A stretch of 64,000 nt of DNA. It comes from Beroe forskalii. Taxonomy: Eukaryota; Ctenophora; Nuda; Beroida; Beroidae. Below the pieces are notes generated by a model. It was not told the DNA's origin. It searched no databases and saw only the letters and a program-made list of their open reading frames with translations. The stretch is from contig WFMF01000636.1 in NCBI GenBank assembly GCA_011033025.1, forward strand, positions 20,329-84,328. Direction: 5' to 3'. Each line of letters opens with the position of its first letter. Within the stretch, counting starts at the first letter, position 1. This document shows positions 21,441 to 32,831 of the stretch, in pieces. The translations under genes were made by a program, and so were the position numbers.

Positions 21441-24373
21441 GAATGATGTTGATGATGGAGTAGAACTGCTGGGAGAAGCACCTGTAACAGAGTCCCACCA
21501 GGAATTGGACAGCCCGGTGCCGGACACTGGTGTTCGGATCCGTGTGGAGGTTGCTTAGCACCCGGAGCACTATCTCAAGCAACTCCGTCTGCAAGGAGAG
21601 AGGGGGTTAGCACCCGGAGCACTATCTCAAGAAACTCCGTCTGCAGGGAGAGAGTGGGTTTGAATCTAAAGTTCTATTCCATTTCTCATGCAAAACTCTG
21701 CAAATTTTTGCAGGAATAATAAGCGCTCAATAGTCTTGACCATGAGACTTGAAGTTGATAGTGCCACCCACAATCACCCAGTCTCTGCAAATTCTAATTG
21801 TTGTGTCCAATAGACAGATGGTCAAACTACAAAAGTACAAAATTTGGATACCCGCTTGCATGCACACCCTCTTAGCTCTCTTCTCACCTCGTAGAGATCA
21901 AAGAACTGGTCCACAACTTCCCAGCACTTTTCCAGCGCGTTAATCCGTATCCGTTCCGGTCTGCTAGTGTTGTAGAAGTTAGTCATGAACTTGACGAGGT
22001 TGTCAGACCACTGGAGGACTCCTGGCACAATGAGACGCTCTTTCTTATCCATCAGGTTGTTGAGGGAACTTATCTGGGGGAGGAACAACGGAATTAATAC
22101 TGCAACTGCGATATATTTGGATATGTTTTGTTGCAAAACTGCTAAAAACCAGTGGTTTTCGAAAAAATCTTATCAAAATATGTTTTCCCTTATAGGGGTG
22201 CTGTATTAGTACGTAATACGGTTCGTAATAATGGCTCGCCCCTTCGGGGCTCGACATTATTACTCACCGTATTACTACACTAATAAGCAGTAACAGGTCG
22301 ACGATAATCAGATGATTTCCGAAAGCTCCAGATGATTACTTTCTCGTATAAGTTATTAAACGTTTAATAACTTATTGTAATAAACTTCAACCTCTTGAGT
22401 GAGTAACATCAACTCACGGGCCTGACATCGACGCACAGCTCGATTATCTCGTAGAAACGGTCCTTGCACTTGAAGACGCCCTCCTGTTGGTACATCTCTT
22501 CTGCTTCACTCAGCATCGAGTTGAGGGCGTCTACTGTCTTACGGTTACGGAACGCTTCTTCTTTTTGCTGCGGAGAGCTCTGTTAGACAAGTCACGATTA
22601 TAGAAATAAGATAAGAAAACTCAAGCAAAGATTGCTTCGTAATCTCTTGCTTATTTTCATGAGTGAAGAGTGGGCGGGTTAAAGAGCCGTTCTAGGAATG
22701 AGTGAAGTTTTATATAATTCGGGTTTTAGATTGGTTTTGATAATAATATATTTGTTTGTCTTGAAATATTAGAGAGATTTTCAAAAATCGAAAAGTTTTA
22801 AATGCATTAGCGCACAATTTAAACAATAGCATGCGTTCTGACTTTCTGAGTAGTTCATATGTAGAAGAAAGAACTGTTTAGTCTTTTAGTGAACATGATT
22901 CATGAGTATGAATAACAAGAACAACTTTAGTTATTCACAATAATTCACAGAAAAATTTGTTGATAATTTTGATGAAAATATGAACGAATTCGGTGGCGGC
23001 TGTAAATTTAACATCTTACTTTTAAAACTTTAAAACATCAAGTTTTAGATAAGTAGATATTGAATCAAGATGTTTTTATCTAAATTTTTAAATGTTTTAA
23101 GTTTTCGAACAAACAATATTTCCTTTCATTGACAACACCAAGTGCAGTGGTCCACCGTGTGATATATGATCAACTAAATTGTCTGCTTGATCAGCTACCT
23201 GACACACATTGCTAAGCAGCTCTCAATCTCGTTATTAGACTTTGTGTATACTTATTTCACTATTTCCCTGCAGTGGAAATACTGTACGCTCTTATCCTGA
23301 GCTCGCCCTTGCTTTTCCACCAGGAAACATTTTATACATATTACTATTGCTTCAACGAACTGGACCAATGGTAGTGAATCTTGTTTGAAATCAGCCTTGA
23401 AATTGCTACGTTGAGATAGTAGTAGGTATATAAAATATCAAATGTGAATTATATTATTACCGTACAGTTATAATATTCACCTGCATAGTGCATAATGACA
23501 TGTATATAGTGCAACGAGCACCGTTAGACTTGTTACTCCACTGTGGAGGTAGGTATGTGTTATACGTTGTGGTCAGGATGGATTTATTTTACCTGGTTTT
23601 CTTTTCATCCGCCATATTTTATTTGTATATAATCCTGTCTCATACGCTCATTTAGTAATATTCTTATTGTTTGCAATTTAAGATAATTTCGCCAGTGACC
23701 ACTTGATCATTCGATCACTTGGTCACTTGATCACTTGATCACTCGATCACTTGATCACTTGGTAAACCAATTACTTAATTTTTTTTATAACTGGTTCACT
23801 CCATCACTCCATCACTACTTGATCCTTTGATCAATTGATCACTTGATCAATAATCATAGAATCATTCGATCAATGATAATGTGATCAATTGATCACACCA
23901 TTATCTAATTACCTGATTACTTCATTATCTGATCAACGATTCCTTGATCACAATATGATCACTCGTTTACTAGATAAATGATCACTCGATAACTTGATCA
24001 TTCGATCAATGATCTCTTGATCATTGATCGCTTGATTTCTTGATAATTCGATCATATTTTGATCATTTGATCACACGACCACTTGATCACTCAATTACCT
24101 GATTACTTCATTACCAGATCAATGATTCTTCGATCACATGAGCACATGATCACAAGTTAACTTGATAAATGATCGTGCTTGATCACTCTATCATTTGATC
24201 ACACCACACTTGATAATTTCATCACTTGGTCCTACCTGGTTGACTATTTCCTCCAGAATGGTGAGCATCGCATCCCAGGTCAGATGTTCCATCACTTCGC
24301 CGTGTTTCCTCACGTAGAACTTCAGACTTTGCAGCACCTCGCCCACTATGCCCTCCTGGCGGCTCTTTATCGC
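21436..24373 (-). CDS. TSC2: TSC2 (tuberin) exons 8-11
   Basis: Exon 8 24236-24373 (46 codons; contains EHLTWDAMLTILEE, matching the tuberin AWDILLNIIE region), exon 9 22418-22567 (50 codons; FRNRKTVDAL to YEIIELCVDVRP), exon 10 21888-22073 (62 codons; SLNNLMDKKERLIVP to VVDQFFDLYE) and exon 11 21436-21588 (51 codons; TELLEIVLRVLS to VRHRAVQFLVGL to NIILK, the HEAT-like repeat VRKLATQLLVDL of human tuberin). All borders are AG and GT and all phases are 0. Exon 8 is separated from exon 7 by a 10.7-kb intron. The 3' splice region of exon 11 is duplicated (second copy of the junction at 21641-21642). Confidence 0.87.
22190..22290. repeat. Nested hairpin, apex GCCCCTTCGGGGC
   Basis: Arms TATTAGTACGTAATACGG...TAATAATG pair with CATTATTACT...CCGTATTACTAC around an apex GCTCGCCCCTTCGGGGCTCG. 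It belongs to an insertion of about 185 bases (22096-22283) that is absent from the other paralogous segment, where about 15550-15612 instead has three copies of AATTAATAAGCGGTAAC. Confidence 0.8.
23690..24235. repeat. Degenerate TTGATCAC repeat
   Basis: About 550 bases built from words such as TTGATCACTTGATCACTCGA, rich in the palindrome TGATCA. It ends directly at the 5' splice site of TSC2 exon 8. Confidence 0.85.
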
Positions 24374-25133
24374 CTGGAACAGAGCTTCATGTAAATATCA
24401 TAAGAAAATACGCTGGATATTTAGTGGACTAATGGTTGTCTTTCCGAAAGAAAAGAATTGATTTCATCAGATTAACTGTGAACAACATTGATCAGTTTCG
24501 GACCGAAACTCGAAAGGGCTGCGCGCTTTTTTGGACTTATCCACTGATAAAACCATTTGTGAGCGTCCAATCGATACCAAAGTTTGTATAGTAGTCTCAC
24601 GACAGGTTTTGACCGATTTAAAGGGTAGTACTATATGCGTAGAGTCGTGTTCTTCACGCGCTTTATATCATGTTTCTGTTATGACTTACAACTTTAAATG
24701 TAAATCTATGCGACCTTTGTATTTGCGTTACAAAAATGTGCATATCTCCAAGGTTTTTTTAGCAAACTTGATGAAACTTTCAGGATATTTAGAGCTAGAT
24801 ATAAGCAACATCTCAGTGAAGTTTAGATTCATTTTTGAGCCCCAGAAGCGGAGTTATGACCGAAAAGCCACTTATTAAGCGGTAACTTTAAAACAAAACA
24901 CCAGTTTATTTGTCATATCTCAATTTCTGGGGGTCAAAAATGTTAGCTACTCAGGATTATATTGGTCATGTCTTGCCCGTAATATCCTGAAAATTTGATC
25001 AAAATTGCTCAAAAACGGCTGAGTTATGCGCTTTTTTGTTTTGTGTAAACAAGCATTTTTATTATTACCATATAAGGTAATGTGTGCTTGTTGTGTACAG
25101 GGTGTGTCTTGTGTACACCGTTCGACTACTATA

Positions 25134-25321
25134 GTACTTTAGAGGCTCAAACTCACTGCAGAAATATGATTTAGAGCACTCGGCTCAGCTTCGCTTCGCC
25201 TCGCACTCTAAATCATTTAAATGTCTCCAGCTTCGCTGTCGACATTTAAATATTATATAGAGCCCTGCTCGCGCAGGGCTCTATATTGTCTGCGTGTTCG
25301 TCTTACGCCTCTAAAGTACAT
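25134..25321. repeat. Hairpin cluster enclosed by an outer inverted repeat
   Basis: Outer arms AGTACTTTAGAGGC (25133) and GCCTCTAAAGTAC (25307). Inside are three hairpins in a row: ATGATTTAGAGCACTCGG / CGCACTCTAAATCAT, ATTTAAATGTC / GACATTTAAAT, and ATATAGAGCCCTG / CAGGGCTCTATAT. Loops are CG-rich. Confidence 0.85.
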
Positions 25322-27047
25322 ATAAAGTTATAAAACACATATCAGAGTATCGGATTTCGTCACAAAAGCACTGGACAGTATCCACCATTCATTCGTATCA
25401 CAAAAGTAAATTTATCAATGGTTTCTCTTCTATCCATCGTTTATGAATTTAAAAGATGTGAAAACTGATTTGATCTCAGAAGTTATTGTCAATTCAAATG
25501 GATTTATCGGCACTTTCTCTGTCCACATTATTTGATCATGTTAAACTGATACATGATTAAGAAGAGGGTTCGCAAGCTGCTATCCTTCCTTTGTGATATA
25601 CGTGTCCGGTTAACTGCTTTTTGAAATAATATCCAACCCACTTCACTAACGGCTTATAAATGAGTGCTAAATACTTAAATAGCGCCATTCAAAGAAATAT
25701 TCATCGGATAATATCCCATTGACAGAGCACTTGGATGTAAAGATATAAACTTTCTTTGATAAGAAGGACGCTCCATTTGAGAGTCATCAGAGGAACAATA
25801 CAACATAACCACAACACAATATTGATAATTTAAAAGAATCCAAATTACATCTTGTTTAAAATAACTTAAACTCTTTAATACATGCGGCTGGTGCTTTCAG
25901 CTGATGTCATGTGATTGCACTTAGTGTGAAACGCTTGTTGGCACTCAGCTATATAAATAGAAAAGCTCAGGCAAAATATTATATTGATCTTTATTCTTTT
26001 CATGCCGGTTTATGTTCAATTTGGCACTAGTGTTTTTCAATTTATTTTTCATCTGTTCATCGATAATCAAATAAAGGTATTTTTGTTGACAGACGTAGAC
26101 TAAAATATCATATTCACATCAACAAAATAGACAAATATTCAGTTCTGGTTATCTACCAATGTTATATAGTTGGCTGTGCGTCAGCGCAAGTTTTGCAAAG
26201 GTTTCGCATGATCAAATTATGACCATAATGATATGCTATTTTGTAATATATTATGGTTGTACCAAACTTCCACATAATACACTTTATAACGAAACTTTGT
26301 AGTCTCCAATAACGTCTCTAACGCGTTCTAGAACTTAACCTGGACTGGAATGATGTTTACGCATTTCATCGTCGTAGAGTCACCATTTTGAGCAGTGGTT
26401 ATGACGTAACTGCTGACTGTATTTTCTTCTCCTATAGAGCTGTAATTGCGTAATATTATCTACTCGTAGTTCGTTTGGGAGGAGTAGGATGATGCACCCC
26501 CTCTAAGCCTTTGCAGATTACGCTATAGTTTTGGTTTTGTTGCAATCGCAGGGATGCATAGCAGAACGGCTTTTATATTTTTCCTGTTGTCTAGATTTTC
26601 CGGTTTATAATACAGTTTTTTTATCTCTTTTAGATTCACGAAAATTTTAATGACCAATGATCTATTCTTTTTAGTTTTTCTACTACACTATAATATATAG
26701 TAGCAGTAATTTTTATCTCCATTCAAACATTCAATAATTCACATTGGCATCGTTGTATGCCTACAGATAATGAGATATCATAACAATCATAAATTAGTAT
26801 AAATATCTAGTTCTCAGCGCACAAAGCCTCTCAGAACATCACAGACTCCGATCTTTCAACACGATATGAAGCCGATCCGCTGGTCATGCTTTACAAGATT
26901 GATTGCAATCACCAAACATACTCACGTATATTACAATGATATAGTTGTGTATACGAGGGTACTGTTCACCATGTAACGTCATCAATTCACTCTCTCTCTG
27001 AACCCTAGCAGACATCACACTCACCTTCATATTATACAACTCATGCA

Positions 27048-27093
27048 CATACAAACATACAAACATACAAACATACAAACATACAAACATACA
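27048..27093. repeat. CATACAAA microsatellite
   Basis: Six adjacent units of ACATACAA in the long TSC2 intron. Confidence 0.9.
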
Positions 27094-27920
27094 AAATACC
27101 TCCCGGCAACCTTCTCTCTCTCTCATTCTCTGTTGTGTGCTGTATATATTTATAATATATTGATTGTTTTAAAGCAATCCATAGCAACCCTCTCCAAGCA
27201 TAATATCGTGAGAGTGTTACAACTCATTCTTTATCAGACGTATTGACAATATACGTGTTGCTCGTACCATCGGATTGATGTTTTGACTTTTCTCTTTGCA
27301 GTAGTACACCCCCTACTTGTATTTTTGTATTAATGCTTAATTTTTGTCGATCTTTTTTGCAGTCTTAACTTTCTGTTTTGTTGGGATTGGGCGAATCACA
27401 AGGATTAATTATCAAGTCAGGCGTATTGACATTGCGGTTCACACACATTATGATGGTATTGATGTTTTGACTGTTTTGACGACGCTGGATCGACCGCCTT
27501 ACATCGCATAATATGTACAATATGTCGTATTTTCATTAGCTAATAATACCTTATTGCTCGTATGGTTTATAATTAAAACAAACCTGTACCCAAACCCCAA
27601 CAGTTCCATGCCTCATTAATCATCCCGAGACAAAGACAGGTACATATCACAACATAACCAAATAGATGTACAGTTCTTGACGCTACCAACCCTAATCGTT
27701 CAGCTCAGCGTTTAGTTGGCTTATTAGTTGATATATTTCTAACCACATTGCGACCAGCATCTCGATGTTATATCGATATATTAGCACCAGTTTGCGCTTC
27801 AAGAGCGGAAGCTTTCTCATGTGCTTAATAATTCGCTCAGAGCATGGCGCTTCTCGCGACCTTTTGTCTTGCTTTGTTGGGATTACAATAGGTCTTTGGA
27901 CGAGTCATTCCTCTCATTCC

Positions 27921-28016
27921 TGATGCATACCCTTTAATTAAGAACAGCTCTATTCTTGATGCATACCCTTTGATTAAGACCAGCTATCATTCTGATGCAT
28001 ACCCTTTAATTAAGAA
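27921..28016. repeat. 36-bp tandem repeat, three units
   Basis: Units start at 27921, 27957 and 27993, each beginning TGATGCATACCCTTTAATTA or a one-base variant. Confidence 0.85.
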
Positions 28017-31000
28017 GCATGCATGTGTTGAATAGTGCTATACTGTTATGATGATTAGACACAGTATAGTAGCATAGAGCGTGAATGGTTTGATTAAATC
28101 GTTACTTTAATCCTTTACCATTTTACCAGGCGGACCAGCTGCTAATACTGTAACCCAGGCTGCCTCAATTTATCCCAGACCTCATTGAGAGCTCATTATT
28201 AATATAACTTGCATATTTAGAATATTTCATGTAATAATAACACGTTCTGCCTTTGTTTAAATCAACTCACTGAGTTTCCAGTGAGGCTTGAGACCACAAC
28301 ACAGCCAGCAATCCAGAATCTTTCAAAAGACATTTCTACTTTTATCTAGGACTTTGGAACAGTTTCAAGTTTTCTTATAATTCGCGCAAGATTCAATTAT
28401 TCAAGGAGGTTGTTCCTTATTAAGTAATTAAGTAATTAATTAATATGACCACTTAATTAAGTAATGATCACTTAGGCACATGAAATTGTCCCCTGTGCCC
28501 ACTTTAACAGCCCCCTCCTCCCCCAAACCACTCACTATAATAAGAAACAAAGGCCGCCATTACACGTAACATCCCTCCTACCGGAGCCTAGGCTTATACT
28601 GCGTGAGAGCGAGCATTATATTATTGTCTGTTTCAGCTGCTCTGGTACCAGCATGTGGAGAGTAGATGGTGGGCAGTGACGTCATTGTCAGGGGTTAGAA
28701 TGGTGAACTGATGACGTCACAATCGTCTGTTAGACGGCTGTTTATAATTATACTGCTGCATGTTTTCACAGCTCACCTACAATTAAAATCACGCCGTGTA
28801 TATAATAGCATCGAATATATATTATTGGTATATCTGTTAGAGTATTAGCTCTTGTGTATATGTAGATTGTTTAGGTGTGCTGTACATTGGGTAGATTTTG
28901 TAGTGTACCCTGCTTGCCTCTTCCTTTCAGTTCATCCGAGTTTGTGTGTGAGAGTATTTTTGTGTGTTTGTGTGTGTGGTACTTGTATCCAATGAGAACT
29001 TTTGGGTTTTGCGAATTGTGATTGGCGAACTCACAATTTCTGAATTTCATACGTTAACTTTTCTTTCTTTTCATTGGCCCCGGCCCCCGTTATTAATATC
29101 CATTTTCCTTCTGCCTCATTGCTCATATAACTATACCAATACATTAATTGGAGATTGCTGCTTTGTTGGTATATGTGTGGTACAGCAATATGTACCCAAA
29201 CACATGGCCCTTTGTCCAGATGATTATATTAACTTTGGTTGTCTTGTATACCAACACCTGAATATATATGTACCCCATCCCCATTCTATATGCAATCTCC
29301 CATGATAGCTGATCGCTGATCAGTGATCACTGATCCACCGTTTATTATAGGTATCGTCTACTGGCAAATCTCGCTTTGTTTGGGATATAAAGAGCAGTGC
29401 AGTGAGTTGAATACCTAACGTTTTATTTTACCTCATATAAAATTTTGCTTAACTGAGCATTTTTGATGAATATAAGGTCTCTTCCGTCTCCACTAGGAAC
29501 CTTATAAAACCGCTATTCAGTTTTTATTTTATGTTTGTCATGAAGTATGAAACCATAAACCTTAATGGATGAGGCTTAAGATTGAGTATTGACTAAGTAA
29601 GTTATATAACGTTGTGTAACGTCATATAAAACCAAAAGTTTTGAGTTGAAGCTGTCATATCATCTGAACGATATCCTGTCAGCACCGGTCAAGTAGTAAA
29701 GTAGCAAGGTAGAAACAAGCCCGTAAAACACTGTGATACTGAATATATTAACATTTATTCCGATCAGTAAGTGCCATGGTACTCACTATTTTCACATATC
29801 GTGCTTGGTTATGACGTCAGCACCCACGTCACGGACCATGACGGACCAATGTATCCGTATATTATGGGCTAATGACACGCAGGCTGATTACTAGTCATTG
29901 TTGTGAGGCTATATATACTTTGTAGGCAGGTAGGTATACACAAAGGGCGACCTTGCTGGCTACCGGAGGATTGTTTACAATATCTCTCCTTCTCCTGGTA
30001 TTGGCTCACTGAATCGAGCTTAGATCAGAGTATCGAGTCTTTTGGAGCATGTTTGTAGCCGTTTGCCAAAAGCCACGCTGGTAGTTGTATGCTGTTTGAA
30101 TGTTTTTTAAATCTTCCTTCAAATATGAATATTTTGTATTTGACTCTCCCTGACTTTTCCGACTGACGTTGTTAGGTTTTTGCTTCTTGTTTTCAGATTT
30201 TACTTTTTAGTACATCCCCGTTCATTGGCTAATGTCGCTCAACGTCTAGTAACTAGATTAGAGCAAGGCAATACACGCATTTAAAATAAATAACTTGTTT
30301 AATTGGATATTTTCTGATTGCTGTCGCTGTTCTTTTGGCTAGAGATGGCAGATGATGGGTATCCGATGGAAAATTCATAAAAATAATCTTTGCTGAAAAC
30401 TCTTTTTAGTGTCCGTCAGGATCTGAAACAGCCCAGATTTGCAGGGTGTTGAGAGTTGCAATTCTAACGAAAGGCTTTGATACGGTCTGCTAAAATAAGA
30501 CAGTAGTATGTGTATAAGCTGCTCTTAGTCTTATTTACTCTGTGCTCTTGTAGCTATTTGGGCTTTAGCTCTTGCATAATTTTTATCGTCGTCAGTAATC
30601 CCTCGTTGCTTCATACAAGGGAGGCGGAAGCAACCTTGAGATTCGTTTGTAGATAAAACACAATATATAAGTATATTATTTTGACTCTTTCAGTAGATCT
30701 AGTTATTTAGTAAATTGTAGTTGGCGGTACCAGAGAAAAATCTCTTATTCAATGATCATCTGACTTCAATTTCATCCAACTATACTACTATAGTGGAGAT
30801 TTCATTGACGATACGAGAGTCAGCAATGTTCTTATATTCATCTTTTCTACTTTAACAAAGTCTCGTCACAGCTGTTCCCGCGGCTACTATCGGGGGAGGG
30901 CCCACTTCACAAGTAACTGAGTCAGTAGGTCAGTAGTAATGGTAGTAACACAAGTTACAAGTCACAGCAGGGCACATAGTTCAATCCGTCCCACCGGGGC

Positions 31001-31414
31001 AGCAACCCGGCGCTGAATCGTCAAACGCTGCATCTCTTTTCTATCGGTTGGGGAGGGACTTTTCAGTTTACAGTCTCCGAAGCATTTGCAACCCGCAACC
31101 ATCATACTTTGTTTGTTATATATTATACCTCTTTACAGTAGATAAAACTGAGGATTTCATAAGCTCTCATAACTCGCCGTAGCTCTGTCAACAACAGAGT
31201 GCCAGCTGACAGTAGTATTTGGTAACACGGTAGCAACTTGATACTATGATAGCTGGCATGGAACTCTCAACTCATAATCCATACACCTCCCGTGATAATG
31301 CATTATTATAGTCCTACTGCTGTTGTTACGAACATATATACCTACACACCGAATACGGCTACTACCCATTGATATTCAAGAGGTCGCTAGAATTTCGAAG
31401 GAATCGCTTGACGC

Positions 31415-31503
31415 TACTGCCAGGTTTGGCGCCGGCATCGGATTAGGCGCCGGTTTCGCGCCCTAACCACCGTTTTGGCGCCCTAACTGCCGGTTTGGCA
31501 GTG
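31415..31503. repeat. GGCGCC-rich short repeat
   Basis: Words GGCGCCGG, GCGCCCTAAC and CGGTTTGGC recur about four times in under 100 bases, unlike the AT-rich surroundings. Confidence 0.6.
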
Positions 31504-32831
31504 CTCTTGTGAGTACAAGCACCACTAATTATCTAATTATGTGCAGACAGGAGAGTTTACACTTCCTATACACAGCCGAGCTGCTGGTGTGTTCGTTTCC
31601 TGACAGCTGCTGTACACTGTACATGGAACTCTATTCCTGTGGTTTGTGTCGACCAGATCATGCGTACTGTCCTTGTATCTCGTTAGTCGTTATATATTAC
31701 AGTTTTGTAGTGTTGTTGTTGCTGCGTTAACCACTGCTTTATGTAGCCTACGAAGAATAGTTTGATACACCATCAATTCCCCATTTTAAACCCTGATAAT
31801 GACACCATCAATTCCCCGTTCTAAACCCTGATAATGTCCCCAACTCAAACGGCCTATCATCAATAACCTTGATCAACCCATCATTAGAAGTAGTAACTTA
31901 ATCCTTTTAATAGGCCCTCATTACAATTAATACTTGATACATACGACAACGAAGCGCTATTGTCTGTAGTACTTGTGTAGTTTATAGCTTGTATTGTTGG
32001 ATTATACAGTGTTGAACTTGGGATATGAGTAGAAGTAAACTGTCCTTACTTTAGCAATTACTTTATCAATTTGTCTTTATCTTGAGATATAACTGCTTCT
32101 TTACGTATTTCTGTATTTGATCTAATCACTATCTTTTTGCACTTGAGTCGGCGAGATTGGACCGATCTCCTTTTTCAAAATTATCGAAGATGCAAAATGA
32201 TTCCAACTCCTTCATTTCGTCATTTGCCACAGTATTGATGAGTAACAGTTGCCCTGTAATGATAAGAGCACCTGGTTTAGTGTAACCAGCTGGTTTAGTG
32301 TAACCACCTGGTAACTGTTTACAGCTTATGTCGTAACTGTTTTGTAGGTTTAATTTTCAAATAAGCAGTAGAATTACTGCAGCTTATTAATTAGTTATTA
32401 CTAGTTATCCATTTGTACGTTGTAATTTTCCTTTATGTTAGTGGATACGTCACTCTTGAATCTTGATCCGTAATGTTGCTTCTCTAATACAAAGTGTAAC
32501 ATTGCTTCTACTCCATAACTAGACAACATGATTAGTTGATAAGTTCATACTAAGTTCATCTTATCATAAGACGGGATCGACTACAACTAGGTATCCTTAT
32601 CCTGCCCTCCTTATCCTTTGATTGTTTGGTTTCCTGGTTATTGACCTTCACTAGACGCTTGTTGCGATCCGGGCCTTGAACTGACGAGCTTATTGAAAAG
32701 CTCCGCTCGTGAAACTCTGAGTAAAACGCCATCCCACATTTGAGAAGAAGCCTGACATTGTGCTACTCCAGACTCCTACATTTATAGAAACATATTATAT
32801 TTCATAACAACATCCCCCTCTCTCCAGCACT

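Larger units (their letters stand above)
17764..22921. repeat. Tandem segmental duplication, copy 2
   Basis: Counterpart of 12769-16322, holding GPCR copy 2 and TSC2 exons 9-11. Insertions present only here: the transposon at 19510-21117, the hairpin cluster at about 22096-22283, and a 52-base duplication across the 3' splice site of exon 11 (21589-21642). Confidence 0.92.
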
